Below, piece after piece: positions 1 through 9,396 of a stretch of 64,000 nucleotides of DNA. Both the position numbers and the translations under genes were made by a program. The notes under the pieces were generated by a model. The model made no database searches, had not been told where the DNA came from, and saw only the letters and a list, made by a program, of their open reading frames with translations. Position 1 is the first letter of the stretch. Each line of letters starts with the position of its first letter. The stretch is from Anaerolineaceae bacterium (GTDB lineage Bacteria; Chloroflexota; Anaerolineae; Anaerolineales; Villigracilaceae): the NCBI GenBank assembly GCA_009772985.1, contig WOUS01000001.1, positions 186,001 through 250,000 on the forward strand. The letters run 5' to 3'.

Positions 1-1797
<1,797 letters not shown>

Positions 1798-1809
1798 AAG
1801 AATCTCCCG

Positions 1810-1836
1810 GTAGGACGAGATAGTATCTCGTCCTAC
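1810..1836. repeat. 27-bp palindromic repeat (13-1-13), member 1
   Basis: A perfect inverted repeat with 13-base arms (left arm GTAGGACGAGATA) around one central base lies just upstream of the clpC start. Two more 27-bp elements of the same 13-1-13 layout, with similar GTRG/CTAC ends, occur at 18675 and 30737. The rest of the gap (1837-1927) holds only the short repeat-like text AATGGTGAATAGTAAG. Confidence 0.8.
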
Positions 1837-1927
1837 AATCAAGTTGGATTGTACCAAAAAGCGGGAACGGTTTTGTATGAAGATGATTAGAGTTTGGAGA
1901 GCAGAGAATGGTGAATAGTAAGTAGGT

Positions 1928-2257
1928 TTACCGGTTGTCCCCATCCCCGCCAATCTTGCCGCGCTCCAGGCGCGAGTACAGTTTTTCGATGTTGGCCTCG
2001 GCCACTTCGTCGAGGGAAATTTCCAGTTCCGTGCAGACCTGGGACAGGTACCACAGCACGTCGCCGAGTTCGGACTTGAGCGCCTCGCGCTCCGTCTCGC
2101 CGATGACGCCGTCCTTGTCGCGGAAAATCTTCTTGATCTTCCCGGCCACTTCCCCGGCTTCGTTCGTCAATCCAAGCGTGGGATAGATGACGCCGTGCCC
2201 GATGGCCGGGTATTTGGCGGTCTTGCGGGATTTGGTCTGGTAGTCGGTGAAGGTCAT
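1928..2257 (-). CDS. MazG-like nucleotide pyrophosphohydrolase
   Basis: A 109-residue all-alpha NTP-PPase of the MazG-like superfamily, expected to hydrolyse (d)NTPs to monophosphates and pyrophosphate. The metal-binding signature is visible: EAGEVAGKIKK near residue 40 and ELGDVLWYL near residue 75, i.e. ExxE followed by ExxD. I start at the ATG at 2257 because AAAAGGA lies just before it; an upstream in-frame ATG (2293) would put repeat sequence into the protein. It is a single-domain form, shorter than E. coli MazG, and its substrate cannot be told from sequence. It sits downstream of the M42 peptidase on the same strand. Confidence 0.85.
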   Translation of the reverse strand: MTFTDYQTKSRKTAKYPAIGHGVIYPTLGLTNEAGEVAGKIKKIFRDKDGVIGETEREALKSELGDVLWYLSQVCTELEISLDEVAEANIEKLYSRLERGKIGGDGDNR

Positions 2258-2267
2258 AAAATCCTTT

Positions 2268-2334
2268 TTAACACGACGGGCACAAAGGAACACGAAGGAA
2301 GACCGTGGTGAACCTTTGTGCCCTTTGTGTTTAA
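2268..2334. repeat. imperfect inverted repeat between mazG and M42 peptidase
   Basis: The left half carries ACGGGCACAAAGG and the right half CCTTTGTGCCC, each bordered by TTAA. The two halves form a long imperfect hairpin. It resembles the small inverted elements found in other gaps of this window. Confidence 0.65.
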
Positions 2335-2335
2335 T

Positions 2336-3388
2336 CTACTCTTCCAACAAATACGCCAGCACCCACTTGGTCGTCGCGACCAGCGCCTCGGTATGCGTGC
2401 GCTCGTAGTTGTGCGATGCGTCCACGCCGGGACCGATGAGCGCCACCGCCGCGTCGCCGCCGGCGTGCCACCAGGCCTCCCCGTCCGAGCCGTAGTGCGG
2501 GTAAATGTCCACTTTGTAGGGGATGGCGTGCTTCTCGGCCAGGTGGCGCATTTTGTTCGACATGCCGTGATGGTACGGCCCGCCGCTGTCCTTCACGCAC
2601 AGCGAGGCGTGGAACTCGTCCGAGTTCTGGCCCTCGCCCATCGCCGCCATGTCCACGGCCAGCAGTTCCTCCACCTCCGCGGGGATGCCCGCCGCCGCGC
2701 CATGCCCAACCTCCTCGTAATTGCTGATGAGCAGGTGCGTCGTCCGGGCAGGCTTGAGCCCGGCATCCGCCAGCGCCTTGACCGCCGCCACCAGCGCGGC
2801 GACCCCGGCCTTGTCGTCCAGGTGACGCGAGCGGACGAACCCGGCATTGACCTCCACGCGCGGGTCGAAGGCGACGAAATCCCCGACCTGGATGCCCAAG
2901 TCGAGCGTCTCCAGTTCGGATATTGTGCGGGCGTCCAGCCGGACCTCGAGACTTTCCTCGTCCCGCTTCATCTCGCCCACCTCGCCGCCGAACACGTGGC
3001 TGGAGGCTTTGGTCAGCAGGATGGAACCGCGCACCTGCCGCCCCTTCGACGTGAACACCGTCACGCCCTCGCCCTCGATCGTGTTCCAGATGTAGCCGCC
3101 GATGCGGGTCAGTTTGAGCCGCCCGTTGGACTTGATCTCCTTGACCATCGCCCCGAGCGTGTCCACGTGCGCCGTCACGGCGCGCGGACCGTCGTCCTGT
3201 TCGCCGCGCAGGCTGACGGTCAACGCGCCCTTGCGAGTGCGGGAGAGCGTCAGACCGGGGAAATCTTTCAGCGTCTGTTCGGTGAGGAAAATCGCCGGTT
3301 CGGCGAATCCGGTCGGGGAAGGAGTATTCAGCAGTTTGATCAGGAAGTCGAGCAGGAAGGCGGTCGGAATTTCGGGCAGGGCGGTCAT
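2336..3388 (-). CDS. M42 family metallopeptidase (glutamyl aminopeptidase/cellulase M-like)
   Basis: A 350-residue cytoplasmic aminopeptidase of the M42 family, normally a dizinc or dicobalt enzyme forming dodecameric shells. Metal and catalytic motifs appear in family order: AHVDTLG near residue 73, HLDDKAG near 188, NYEEVGHG near 222, AVDM near 243, and SHNYERTH near 328. Length matches the family. The ATG at 3388 follows GGAGGAA, and a TATAAT box lies about 23 bases further upstream. The gene is divergent from the split Cas4-like pair. Substrate preference cannot be inferred. Confidence 0.92.
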   Translation of the reverse strand: MTALPEIPTAFLLDFLIKLLNTPSPTGFAEPAIFLTEQTLKDFPGLTLSRTRKGALTVSLRGEQDDGPRAVTAHVDTLGAMVKEIKSNGRLKLTRIGGYIWNTIEGEGVTVFTSKGRQVRGSILLTKASSHVFGGEVGEMKRDEESLEVRLDARTISELETLDLGIQVGDFVAFDPRVEVNAGFVRSRHLDDKAGVAALVAAVKALADAGLKPARTTHLLISNYEEVGHGAAAGIPAEVEELLAVDMAAMGEGQNSDEFHASLCVKDSGGPYHHGMSNKMRHLAEKHAIPYKVDIYPHYGSDGEAWWHAGGDAAVALIGPGVDASHNYERTHTEALVATTKWVLAYLLEE

Positions 3389-3482
3389 GGCTGGGTTCCT
3401 CCGTGGGGGGAATTATACGTTAAAATATGCAATAAACATGTTAGAATATATGTGCTACGTCTTGCTGTACCCTGGTCAATCC

Positions 3483-3722
3483 ATGAAAACCGTACGCGCT
3501 TCCGAACTTGGCACCTATCTCTACTGCACCCGCGCCTGGTGGTACCAGCGGCAGGGAGCCGAGCCGGCCAACCAGGCGGAACTGCTCTCCGGGACGGAAC
3601 TGCACCGCCAGCACGGGCGCACCGTCGTCGCGGCCGGCCTGCTGCGAACAGCCGCCTCGATCCTCCTGCTCATCGCACTGATGGCGCTGGCGGCGTTCTG
3701 CACCACGTTGGTGCTGAAATAA
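3483..3722 (+). CDS. N-terminal half of a split, membrane-anchored Cas4-like protein
   Basis: This 79-residue protein looks like the N-terminal part of a Cas4/Dna2-type PD-(D/E)XK nuclease. It has a YLYCTRAWWY segment with Cys15 at the place of the lone N-terminal iron-sulfur cysteine of Cas4. A G..LH.QH segment with His41 corresponds to the motif I histidine. It ends in one membrane helix (residues 57-78) followed by Lys. The charged N-terminal part should be cytoplasmic. The next gene, 31 bases on with its own GAAGGAG site, carries the complementary remainder. The intact ends and separate ribosome site argue against a simple frameshift. No cas genes or CRISPR array are nearby. Pairing and function are inferred. 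Confidence 0.7.
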   Translation: MKTVRASELGTYLYCTRAWWYQRQGAEPANQAELLSGTELHRQHGRTVVAAGLLRTAASILLLIALMALAAFCTTLVLK

Positions 3723-3753
3723 ACCGGCTCATGGTTGAAGGAGCAGACTGACC

Positions 3754-4272
3754 ATGTGGGCGTTGTACCTCGGCCTCGCGCTGGCGGTGGCCGCCCTTGT
3801 TCTCTTCCTGGTCTCTTCCGCCCGCCGGAAGGGAGCCGGCCTCCCCGGCGGACGGGTGGTCTATACCGACACGCGCGCCTGGGGTCCGGTCGAGAAGCCG
3901 CTCTACGACGCCGAACTGGGCCTCACCGGCAAGCCGGATTACATCATCGAGCAGAACGGAGGCCTCATCCCGGTCGAGGTCAAGACCGGGCGGACGCCGG
4001 AAGCGCCGTACGATTCGCACATCTTCCAACTGGCGGCCTACTGTCACCTCATCAACAAAACCTACGGCAAGCGCCCCACCCACGGCATCATCCACTACCC
4101 CGCCCGCGACTTCGCCGTGGATTACACGCGCGACCTCGAGGCGGCCCTGCTGGACCTGGTCGCCGACCTGCGCATTGACGAGCGCCGCGCCGACGTGCCG
4201 CGCTCCCACGAAGAAGAGCGCCGCTGCCGCCGCTGCGGATTCCGCGACGTATGCGACGACCGGCTGGCGTGA
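3754..4272 (+). CDS. C-terminal half of split Cas4-like PD-(D/E)XK nuclease, membrane-anchored
   Basis: A 172-residue protein with an N-terminal membrane helix (residues 2-22) followed by ARRK, predicting N-out/C-in topology. The nuclease core follows: Asp62 in GKPDYI, Glu75 and Lys77 in VEVKTGR, then Gln92/Tyr96 in FQLAAYCH. These are the D, E-x-K and Q..Y motifs of Cas4/RecB nucleases. The C-terminus has CRRCGFRDVC (Cys158, 161, 167), the three C-terminal cluster cysteines of Cas4. The fourth cysteine and motif I His are absent here but present in the preceding 79-residue protein. The two chains plausibly assemble one cytoplasmic Fe-S nuclease through their helices. Confidence 0.8.
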   Translation: MWALYLGLALAVAALVLFLVSSARRKGAGLPGGRVVYTDTRAWGPVEKPLYDAELGLTGKPDYIIEQNGGLIPVEVKTGRTPEAPYDSHIFQLAAYCHLINKTYGKRPTHGIIHYPARDFAVDYTRDLEAALLDLVADLRIDERRADVPRSHEEERRCRRCGFRDVCDDRLA

Positions 4273-4285
4273 CCTGTCTCCTCAT

Positions 4286-4310
4286 CCCCCTTCCCTCGCA
4301 GAGAAGGGGG
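4286..4310. repeat. C-rich/G-rich hairpin upstream of nadK
   Basis: CCCCCTTC at 4286 pairs with GAAGGGGG at 4303. No T-run follows, so it may be an interspersed repeat more than an efficient terminator. Confidence 0.45.
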
Positions 4311-4329
4311 TGCAGGGGATTGGGTCAGG

Positions 4330-4342
4330 TATAATTGCCCCA
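4330..4342 (+). promoter_or_regulatory. leaderless promoter for nadK
   Basis: A perfect TATAAT (4330-4335) is separated from the ATG at 4342 by six bases, placing the expected transcription start at the start codon. There is no Shine-Dalgarno and no good -35 box. Confidence 0.6.
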
Positions 4343-5208
4343 TGCCTCACGCTCCCGCACCCCACCGCATTGCCGTAGCCGCCTACTCGAAACTACCCGA
4401 GTCGGTGACGGAGGCCGCGGCCATCAGCGCCTTCCTCAAAGAACGCGGCGTGGATGCGGTCCACGGCACGCTGGACGACGCCCACCTGCGCAAACGCGTC
4501 AAGGCCGGCGATTTCGACCTGTTCATCACCGTCGGCGGGGATGGCACCATGCTGCGGGCCAGCCACCTGTGCGCCCCGTACGGCCTGCCCATCCTGGGCA
4601 TCAACACGGGACGCCTCGGCTTCCTGATGCAGGTCGAACGGGGAGAATGGCGCGCCGCCATCGAGCAGTTGTTCAACGGCGAGTTCTGGACTGAAAGCCG
4701 CATGATGCTGCGCGCCGAACACCTGCGCTCCGGCGACTCGCTCGGCAACTGGCACGCCCTGAACGAAGCGGTGGTCTGCCGCGGCGCGGCCGTCCGCCCG
4801 GTGCGGTTGTCGGCCAGTTTGGATGGCCGCCTGCTGACCACCTACGTGGCCGACGGCCTCATCGCCTCCACGCCCACCGGCTCCACCGCCTACGCCCTCG
4901 CCTCCGGGGGGCCGATCCTGCCGCCGGAACTGCGCAACATTCTCCTGATCCCGATCGCCCCGCACCTGTCCGTGGACCGGGCGGTTGTCCTCTCGGAGGG
5001 CACCTCCGTCAGCATCCTCGTCAAGGAAGGCGAAGCCGTCCTGAGCGTGGACGGGCAGATCCCGGTCGGCCTGGCCGAGAACGACGTGGTGGACATCCGC
5101 GCCGGCGACTACGCCGCCCAGTTCATCCGCTTCGGCGACCCCGGCTACTTCTACCGCAACCTGACCGCACACATGAACCAAAATCCATCCATTGGACTGC
5201 CGCGATGA
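4342..5208 (+). CDS. nadK: NAD(+) kinase
   Basis: ATP- or polyphosphate-dependent NAD kinase that makes NADP in the cytoplasm. All family motifs are present in 288 residues: GGDGT at 65-69, NTGRLGFL near 88, the NE pair near 139, TPTGSTAYALASGGPI near 178, and a C-terminal VDGQ. Length is typical. The start is set by the ATG six bases after a TATAAT box, implying a leaderless mRNA. The stop overlaps the next gene by four bases (ATGA), and recN follows two bases after that, so nadK, the zinc-finger membrane protein and recN probably form an operon. The nadK-recN neighbourhood is common in bacteria. Confidence 0.95.
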   Translation: MPHAPAPHRIAVAAYSKLPESVTEAAAISAFLKERGVDAVHGTLDDAHLRKRVKAGDFDLFITVGGDGTMLRASHLCAPYGLPILGINTGRLGFLMQVERGEWRAAIEQLFNGEFWTESRMMLRAEHLRSGDSLGNWHALNEAVVCRGAAVRPVRLSASLDGRLLTTYVADGLIASTPTGSTAYALASGGPILPPELRNILLIPIAPHLSVDRAVVLSEGTSVSILVKEGEAVLSVDGQIPVGLAENDVVDIRAGDYAAQFIRFGDPGYFYRNLTAHMNQNPSIGLPR

Positions 5209-5732
5209 CCTTCGAACCGCCCCCCATCTATTGCTACAGCCATCCTGGCGTGGAAACCACCCTGCGCTGCAACAAGTGTGGAAACCCCATCTGCCCCAAG
5301 TGCGCCGTCCGCACGCCCACCGGCTACCGCTGCAAGGACTGCGTGCGCGGCCAGCAAAAGATCTTCGAGACCGCCCAGCCAGCGGATTATGTGTTTGGCT
5401 TCCTGGTCGGCGGCTTCCTGTCCAGCCTTGCCAGCGTCCTGGTGATCCTTGTAGGCAGCATTGCCAGTTTCTTCGCCTGGATCGTCATCGCGGCAGTTGC
5501 CCCCACCGTCGGGATCGTCATCGCCGAAGCCCTGCGCTTCGTCACGCGCAAGCATCGCTCGAAACCGCTTTTCACCACGATACTCGCATCAATCATCCTG
5601 GGAGCGGTGCCGGTGGGGGTCTACCTGCTCCTGACCCTCGATTTCTGGAGTCTGATCTTCCAGGGCATTTATCTCTTCATCGCCGTCCCCATCATCTACC
5701 ACCGATTGTCTGGCATTCAGTTGAAAAAATAA
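5205..5732 (+). CDS. B-box-type zinc finger membrane protein
   Basis: The 175-residue protein starts with a compact Cys/His zinc module (CYSHP, CNKCG, CPKCAV, CKDC between residues 10 and 46), resembling B-box-like fingers found on bacterial membrane proteins such as some rhomboids. It then has four hydrophobic segments (about 63-85, 88-108, 125-145, 147-165). No rhomboid serine or other catalytic motif was seen. It overlaps nadK by four bases and ends two bases before recN. The finger should face the cytoplasm. Function is unknown. Confidence 0.75.
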   Translation: MTFEPPPIYCYSHPGVETTLRCNKCGNPICPKCAVRTPTGYRCKDCVRGQQKIFETAQPADYVFGFLVGGFLSSLASVLVILVGSIASFFAWIVIAAVAPTVGIVIAEALRFVTRKHRSKPLFTTILASIILGAVPVGVYLLLTLDFWSLIFQGIYLFIAVPIIYHRLSGIQLKK

Positions 5733-5733
5733 T

Positions 5734-7467
5734 ATGCTGACCGAACTGCGCATCCAAAACTTTGCCATCATTGACCGCCTCGAACTGGAATTCGGGCCGG
5801 GGCTGGTCGTCCTCACTGGCGAGACCGGGGCGGGCAAATCCATCATCATGGACGCGGTGGATATGCTGCTCGGCGGCCGCGCCGACGCCACCGCCATCCG
5901 CGCCGACGCGGACCTGGCGCGGGTGGAGGGCGTCTTCAAGTTGACCGGTCCCGAACGCGCCGCCGCGCACGAGATCCTGGAACGCGAAGACCTGCTCGAG
6001 GACCCGGACTACGTGACCCTCAGCCGCGAGGTGCGCCGCGAGGGACGCCACGCCCCCCGCATCAATGGCCGCACCGTCAGCCTGTCCCTGCTGAAGGAAC
6101 TGGGCGAACTCCTGGTGGACATTCACGGCCAGTCGGAGCATCTCTCGCTGCTCAACGTGCGCGCCCACCTCGGCCTGCTCGACCGCTACGCCGGCGTCGA
6201 GTCCCTGCTGGCGGCCTACCGCAAGACGCATTCCGGCCTGCTCGACCTGCGCCGCGAACTGAACGACCTGCGCGAGGCCCAGCGTGACGCCGAACGCCGC
6301 ATCGAAATGCTGACCTTCCAGGCCGGGGAGATCGAAGCCGCCAAACTCAAGCCCGGCGAGGACGATAGTTTGCGTATCGAGCGCGACCGTCTCGCCAACG
6401 CCGAGGCCCTCGCCAACCTGGCCCAGCAGGCGCTCACCGTCCTCGACGAGGGCACGCCCGAATCGCCCGCCGCCACCGACCTGCTTGGTCAGGCCGCCCA
6501 GTCGCTGGCGAAACTGGCGCAGATCGATTCTGCCCAGGCCGCGCTGGCCGACCAGTCCGCCGCGCTGGAGGAGAACCTGGCCGACCTGGCGCGCGGTATC
6601 CGCAATTATCTCGAAGCCATCGAATACAACCCCAAGCGGCTGGAGGAAGCCGAGGAACGCCTCGACCTGATCCACCGCCTCGAACGCAAGTACGGCGGCA
6701 GCATCGAATCCGTCATCGCCTTCGCCGCCGATGCCCGCAAACAACTGGAGACCATCACCACCGCCTCCGCCCGCATCGCCGAACTGGAATCCGCCGAGGC
6801 GGCCGCGCTGGCGAAACTGGCCGACCAGGGCCTGGCGCTTTCCGGCAAACGCAGGGAAGCCGCCGACCGGATGAGCAAGGCCATCGAGACCGAACTGGAT
6901 GACCTGAAAATGGCCTCCGCCCGCTTCGCCGTGGACTTCCAGACGAAGCCCGACGAAAACGGCATTCCTGCCCCCGACGGGACGCGCCTCGCCTTCGACG
7001 CCACCGGCCTCGACAAGGTCGAGTTCATCGTCGCGCCGAACCCGGGCGAGGGGCTGAAGCCGCTCGCCAGGATCGCCTCCGGCGGCGAGACCTCACGCCT
7101 GATGCTGGCGCTCAAGAACGTCCTCGCCCGCGCCGACCAGGTGCCCACGCTCATCTTCGACGAGATTGACCAGGGCATCGGCGGGCGCGTCGGCGGGACG
7201 GTGGGCGAGAAACTCTGGAACCTCGGCCGCGCCCACCAGGTGATGGTCATCACCCACCTGCCACAACTGGCCGTCTTTGGCGACCAGCATTTCCAGGTCC
7301 AGAAAGTGATCGAGAGCGGGCGCACGCTGACGCGCGTCGAGAAACTGCACGGCGAGCCGCGCACGCTCGAACTGGCGCAGATGCTCGGCGAGGTGACCGA
7401 GGGCACCATCCGCTCGGCGCACGACATTCTCCAGACTGCCGAAGCCTTCAAGAAGAGCCGGAAGTGA
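5734..7467 (+). CDS. recN: DNA repair protein RecN
   Basis: SMC-like ATPase for double-strand-break repair. The 577 residues show Walker A GETGAGKS at 29-36 at the N-terminus and a GQSEH motif near 132. Two long Ala/Glu-rich coiled-coil segments span roughly 160-400. The ABC signature SGGETSRLMLAL lies near 449 and Walker B LIFDEIDQGIGG near 472, with a C-terminal ITHLPQLA motif. Length and order match RecN. It is the last gene of the nadK unit; no obvious SOS box was found in front of nadK. Confidence 0.96.
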   Translation: MLTELRIQNFAIIDRLELEFGPGLVVLTGETGAGKSIIMDAVDMLLGGRADATAIRADADLARVEGVFKLTGPERAAAHEILEREDLLEDPDYVTLSREVRREGRHAPRINGRTVSLSLLKELGELLVDIHGQSEHLSLLNVRAHLGLLDRYAGVESLLAAYRKTHSGLLDLRRELNDLREAQRDAERRIEMLTFQAGEIEAAKLKPGEDDSLRIERDRLANAEALANLAQQALTVLDEGTPESPAATDLLGQAAQSLAKLAQIDSAQAALADQSAALEENLADLARGIRNYLEAIEYNPKRLEEAEERLDLIHRLERKYGGSIESVIAFAADARKQLETITTASARIAELESAEAAALAKLADQGLALSGKRREAADRMSKAIETELDDLKMASARFAVDFQTKPDENGIPAPDGTRLAFDATGLDKVEFIVAPNPGEGLKPLARIASGGETSRLMLALKNVLARADQVPTLIFDEIDQGIGGRVGGTVGEKLWNLGRAHQVMVITHLPQLAVFGDQHFQVQKVIESGRTLTRVEKLHGEPRTLELAQMLGEVTEGTIRSAHDILQTAEAFKKSRK

Positions 7468-7485
7468 ACAGGCGCGGAATCGTCC

Positions 7486-7514
7486 TTGACCCTCCCCCGA
7501 TTCTGGATTACAAT
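7486..7514 (+). promoter_or_regulatory. promoter of tRNA-Arg
   Basis: TTGACC (7486-7491), a 17-base spacer and TACAAT (7509-7514) give a strong sigma-A type promoter ending 19 bases before the mature tRNA. Confidence 0.75.
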
Positions 7515-7533
7515 CTCGCCGCTTAAAACCTAT

Positions 7534-7610
7534 GCCCCTTTAGCTCAGTGGATTAGAGCGTTTGGTTGCGGACCAAAAGGCCGCGCGTTCGAGTCGCGCA
7601 AGGGGCGCCA
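7534..7610 (+). tRNA. tRNA-Arg (anticodon GCG)
   Basis: The cloverleaf folds with acceptor GCCCCTT/AAGGGGC, anticodon stem TTTGG/CCAAA with loop TTGCGGA, T-arm GCGCG/CGCGC, discriminator G and encoded CCA. Anticodon GCG reads CGC (and CGU by wobble). C35, a D-loop A20 and a purine discriminator agree with arginine identity. Most bacteria read this box with an ACG anticodon edited to ICG, so a GCG tRNA is slightly unusual. Confidence 0.93.
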
Positions 7611-7611
7611 T

Positions 7612-7639
7612 GAGCGGGAATTCCCCGCTCTTTTGTTTT
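7612..7639 (+). terminator. intrinsic terminator after tRNA-Arg
   Basis: GAGCGGG and CCCGCTC pair around a five-base loop and are followed by TTTTGTTTT. It lies between the tRNA and surE. Confidence 0.75.
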
Positions 7640-7649
7640 CAGGACAGAT

Positions 7650-8456
7650 ATGAAAAAACGACAGATCCTGCTCACCAACGACGACGGCATCAAGTCTCCC
7701 GGCCTGTGGGCCGCGGCCGAGGCGCTCTCGGACCTCGGCTATGTCACCGTGGCCGCGCCGCGCGACCAGTCCTCAGGCATGGGGCGCAGCCTGCCGGCTA
7801 CTTCCGACGGCGTCATCCGGCCCGAGGTCCTGAACGTGCGCGGCCGCGATTGGACCGTCTACGCCGTCGGCGGAAGCCCGGCGCAGGCTGTTCTGTACGC
7901 CATCCTCGAAATCATGCCGCACAAACCGGACCTGGTCGTCTCCGGCATCAATTACGGCGAAAACGTGGCGGCCGGCATCGCCATCTCCGGCACGGTCGGC
8001 GCGGCGATGGAAGCGGCCGGGATGGGCATCCCTGCGCTGGCGATGTCGCTGGAGACCGACCAGCAGCATTTTTTCTCCTACTCGACCGAGGTGGATTTTT
8101 CGGCGGCGGCATATTTCACGGCGTATTTTGCCCGCCGCCTGCTGGAGAAGCGCTTCCCGCCCGATGTGGATTTGCTGAAGGTGGACGTGCCTTCGAACGC
8201 CACCGCCGAGACTCCCTGGGCGCTGACGCGCAGTTCCCGCCAGAAATACTTCGTCCCGACCGCGCCGGTACGCAAATCGTGGGAACAGCCGGCCCGGCTT
8301 GGGTTCCGCGTCGAGGCGGAACTGGACGGCGAGCCGGAGGACAGCGACGTGTACGTGCTGCGCGCCCGGCGGCTGGTCTCGGTCACACCGCTCAGCCTGG
8401 ATTCCACCTCCCGCGCCGATTTCACGGAATTGGACGATCTGCTCCGTTCCGGTTGA
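7650..8456 (+). CDS. surE: 5'/3'-nucleotidase SurE (paralogue 1)
   Basis: Metal-dependent nucleoside monophosphate phosphatase of the SurE family, 268 residues. The N-terminal NDDG metal motif (residues 10-13), the SGINYG segment near 99, and the SGTVGAAMEA segment near 114 are conserved. The ATG at 7650 has AGGA just upstream. It begins shortly after the tRNA-Arg terminator, and its stop overlaps the -35 of the tRNA-Lys promoter. A second, more canonical surE lies at 35189; the two differ clearly (extra residues near 147-160 here), suggesting different substrates. Confidence 0.92.
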   Translation: MKKRQILLTNDDGIKSPGLWAAAEALSDLGYVTVAAPRDQSSGMGRSLPATSDGVIRPEVLNVRGRDWTVYAVGGSPAQAVLYAILEIMPHKPDLVVSGINYGENVAAGIAISGTVGAAMEAAGMGIPALAMSLETDQQHFFSYSTEVDFSAAAYFTAYFARRLLEKRFPPDVDLLKVDVPSNATAETPWALTRSSRQKYFVPTAPVRKSWEQPARLGFRVEAELDGEPEDSDVYVLRARRLVSVTPLSLDSTSRADFTELDDLLRSG

Positions 8457-8481
8457 CGCTGGCAGATGGGCGTGATAGAAT
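8453..8481 (+). promoter_or_regulatory. promoter of tRNA-Lys
   Basis: TTGACG (8453-8458), a 17-base spacer and TAGAAT (8476-8481). The -35 overlaps the surE stop codon. Confidence 0.75.
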
Positions 8482-8493
8482 TCCCGTCCGCAC

Positions 8494-8565
8494 GGGCGAG
8501 TAGCTCAATGGCAGAGCAGTGGCCTTTTAAGCCATTGGTTGAGAGTTCGAGTCTCTCCTCGCTCA
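8494..8565 (+). tRNA. tRNA-Lys (anticodon TTT)
   Basis: Acceptor GGGCGAG/CTCGCTC, anticodon stem GTGGC/GCCAT with loop CTTTTAA, T-arm GAGAG/CTCTC, discriminator A. The CCA is not encoded, unlike in the neighbouring tRNA-Arg. Its U34 is the kind of wobble base that the Elp3 encoded at 30760 could modify (inference). Confidence 0.95.
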
Positions 8566-8567
8566 CA

Positions 8568-8598
8568 AAAAAAAGTCCTCGCAGCGAGGACTTTTTGT
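8568..8598. terminator. bidirectional terminator between tRNA-Lys and the minus-strand gene
   Basis: AAGTCCTCGC pairs with GCGAGGACTT; A-run on the left and T-run on the right make it suitable for both converging transcripts. Confidence 0.75.
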
Positions 8599-8618
8599 TT
8601 TATTCGAGCGCCAGCCGA

Positions 8619-9374
8619 TCAGCGGGTCTTCTTGAAGCGGAACAGCACCAGGTTCTTCTCGCAACTGTCGAACGTATCGAAATAAACGCGGTCGGTGAGC
8701 GGCTGTCCGGCCTGGTCCAGCACCTGGATCCAGAGCGTGCCGTTGGAGGCAACCGGCCGGTCGCCCAGATGGAATTCGAAGCCCGCCACCCCGTAATCGG
8801 GGGCGGTGCCGGTCAGTCCAAGGATATCCACCGTCTTGCCGTCCAGCGTCCCGCCCAAATGGAGGGTCAGGTACATGATGGGGGCGTTGTTCTTGTCCAC
8901 GGCCTGGCCGGCCACCCCAAACCAGTTGCAGCCCGCATCGGGATGGTAGTAGGAACTGCTCAAGTAAGCAATCGTCGTTGTGACCGGCATGGAGGTCGCT
9001 TTGGGCGTCCGCGAGGCCGTGGGCGTGCGCGTCGGCGTCCAGCGCGAAGTGCCGGTGGAGAGGAAGAACGGGGTGTTGCTGGGAACCGGCGTCCAGGTCG
9101 GCGCTTCGGTGCGGGTCGGCGAGGGCTGGAGGGTCGGGCTGGGAGTCCAGGTAGCAGGCGGCATGAGCGGGGTCCAGGTGGCGGTCGGGAACTCCACCAA
9201 GGTGGGCAGGACCGGCGGCGGGAAGGGATTCAGCGCAGAATTCGGGTTGACAAAAACGCTCATGAAATACCCGCCCAGGCACAACACGCCAACCAGCGTC
9301 ACGATGGTCAGGATGTTCCAGGCCAGCGGTCCGGTTGTTTTTATCTTCTCTGGCTTCAGGTCAAAATTATCCAT
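8619..9374 (-). CDS. single-pass protein with Thr/Pro linker and unknown extracytoplasmic domain
   Basis: The 251-residue protein starts at the ATG at 9374 behind GGGAG. It has a membrane helix near residues 20-42, a Thr/Pro/Trp-rich linker (about 50-130, repeated TWTP and PTRTP units), and a globular C-terminal domain with two cysteines that could form a disulfide (GCNWFGVAG and DSCEKN). It begins 22 bases after the PpiC-type lipoprotein gene on the same strand and is probably co-transcribed with it. I do not recognise the domain. The linker style recurs in many proteins of this window. Confidence 0.75.
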   Translation of the reverse strand: MDNFDLKPEKIKTTGPLAWNILTIVTLVGVLCLGGYFMSVFVNPNSALNPFPPPVLPTLVEFPTATWTPLMPPATWTPSPTLQPSPTRTEAPTWTPVPSNTPFFLSTGTSRWTPTRTPTASRTPKATSMPVTTTIAYLSSSYYHPDAGCNWFGVAGQAVDKNNAPIMYLTLHLGGTLDGKTVDILGLTGTAPDYGVAGFEFHLGDRPVASNGTLWIQVLDQAGQPLTDRVYFDTFDSCEKNLVLFRFKKTR

Positions 9375-9396
9375 CAAGTTCTCTCCCTTGCTGCGC

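Noticed and set aside
3483-4272. Cas4 as evidence of a CRISPR-Cas locus
   Set aside because: No cas1, cas2, effector genes or array in the window; the proteins carry membrane helices unlike CRISPR Cas4.
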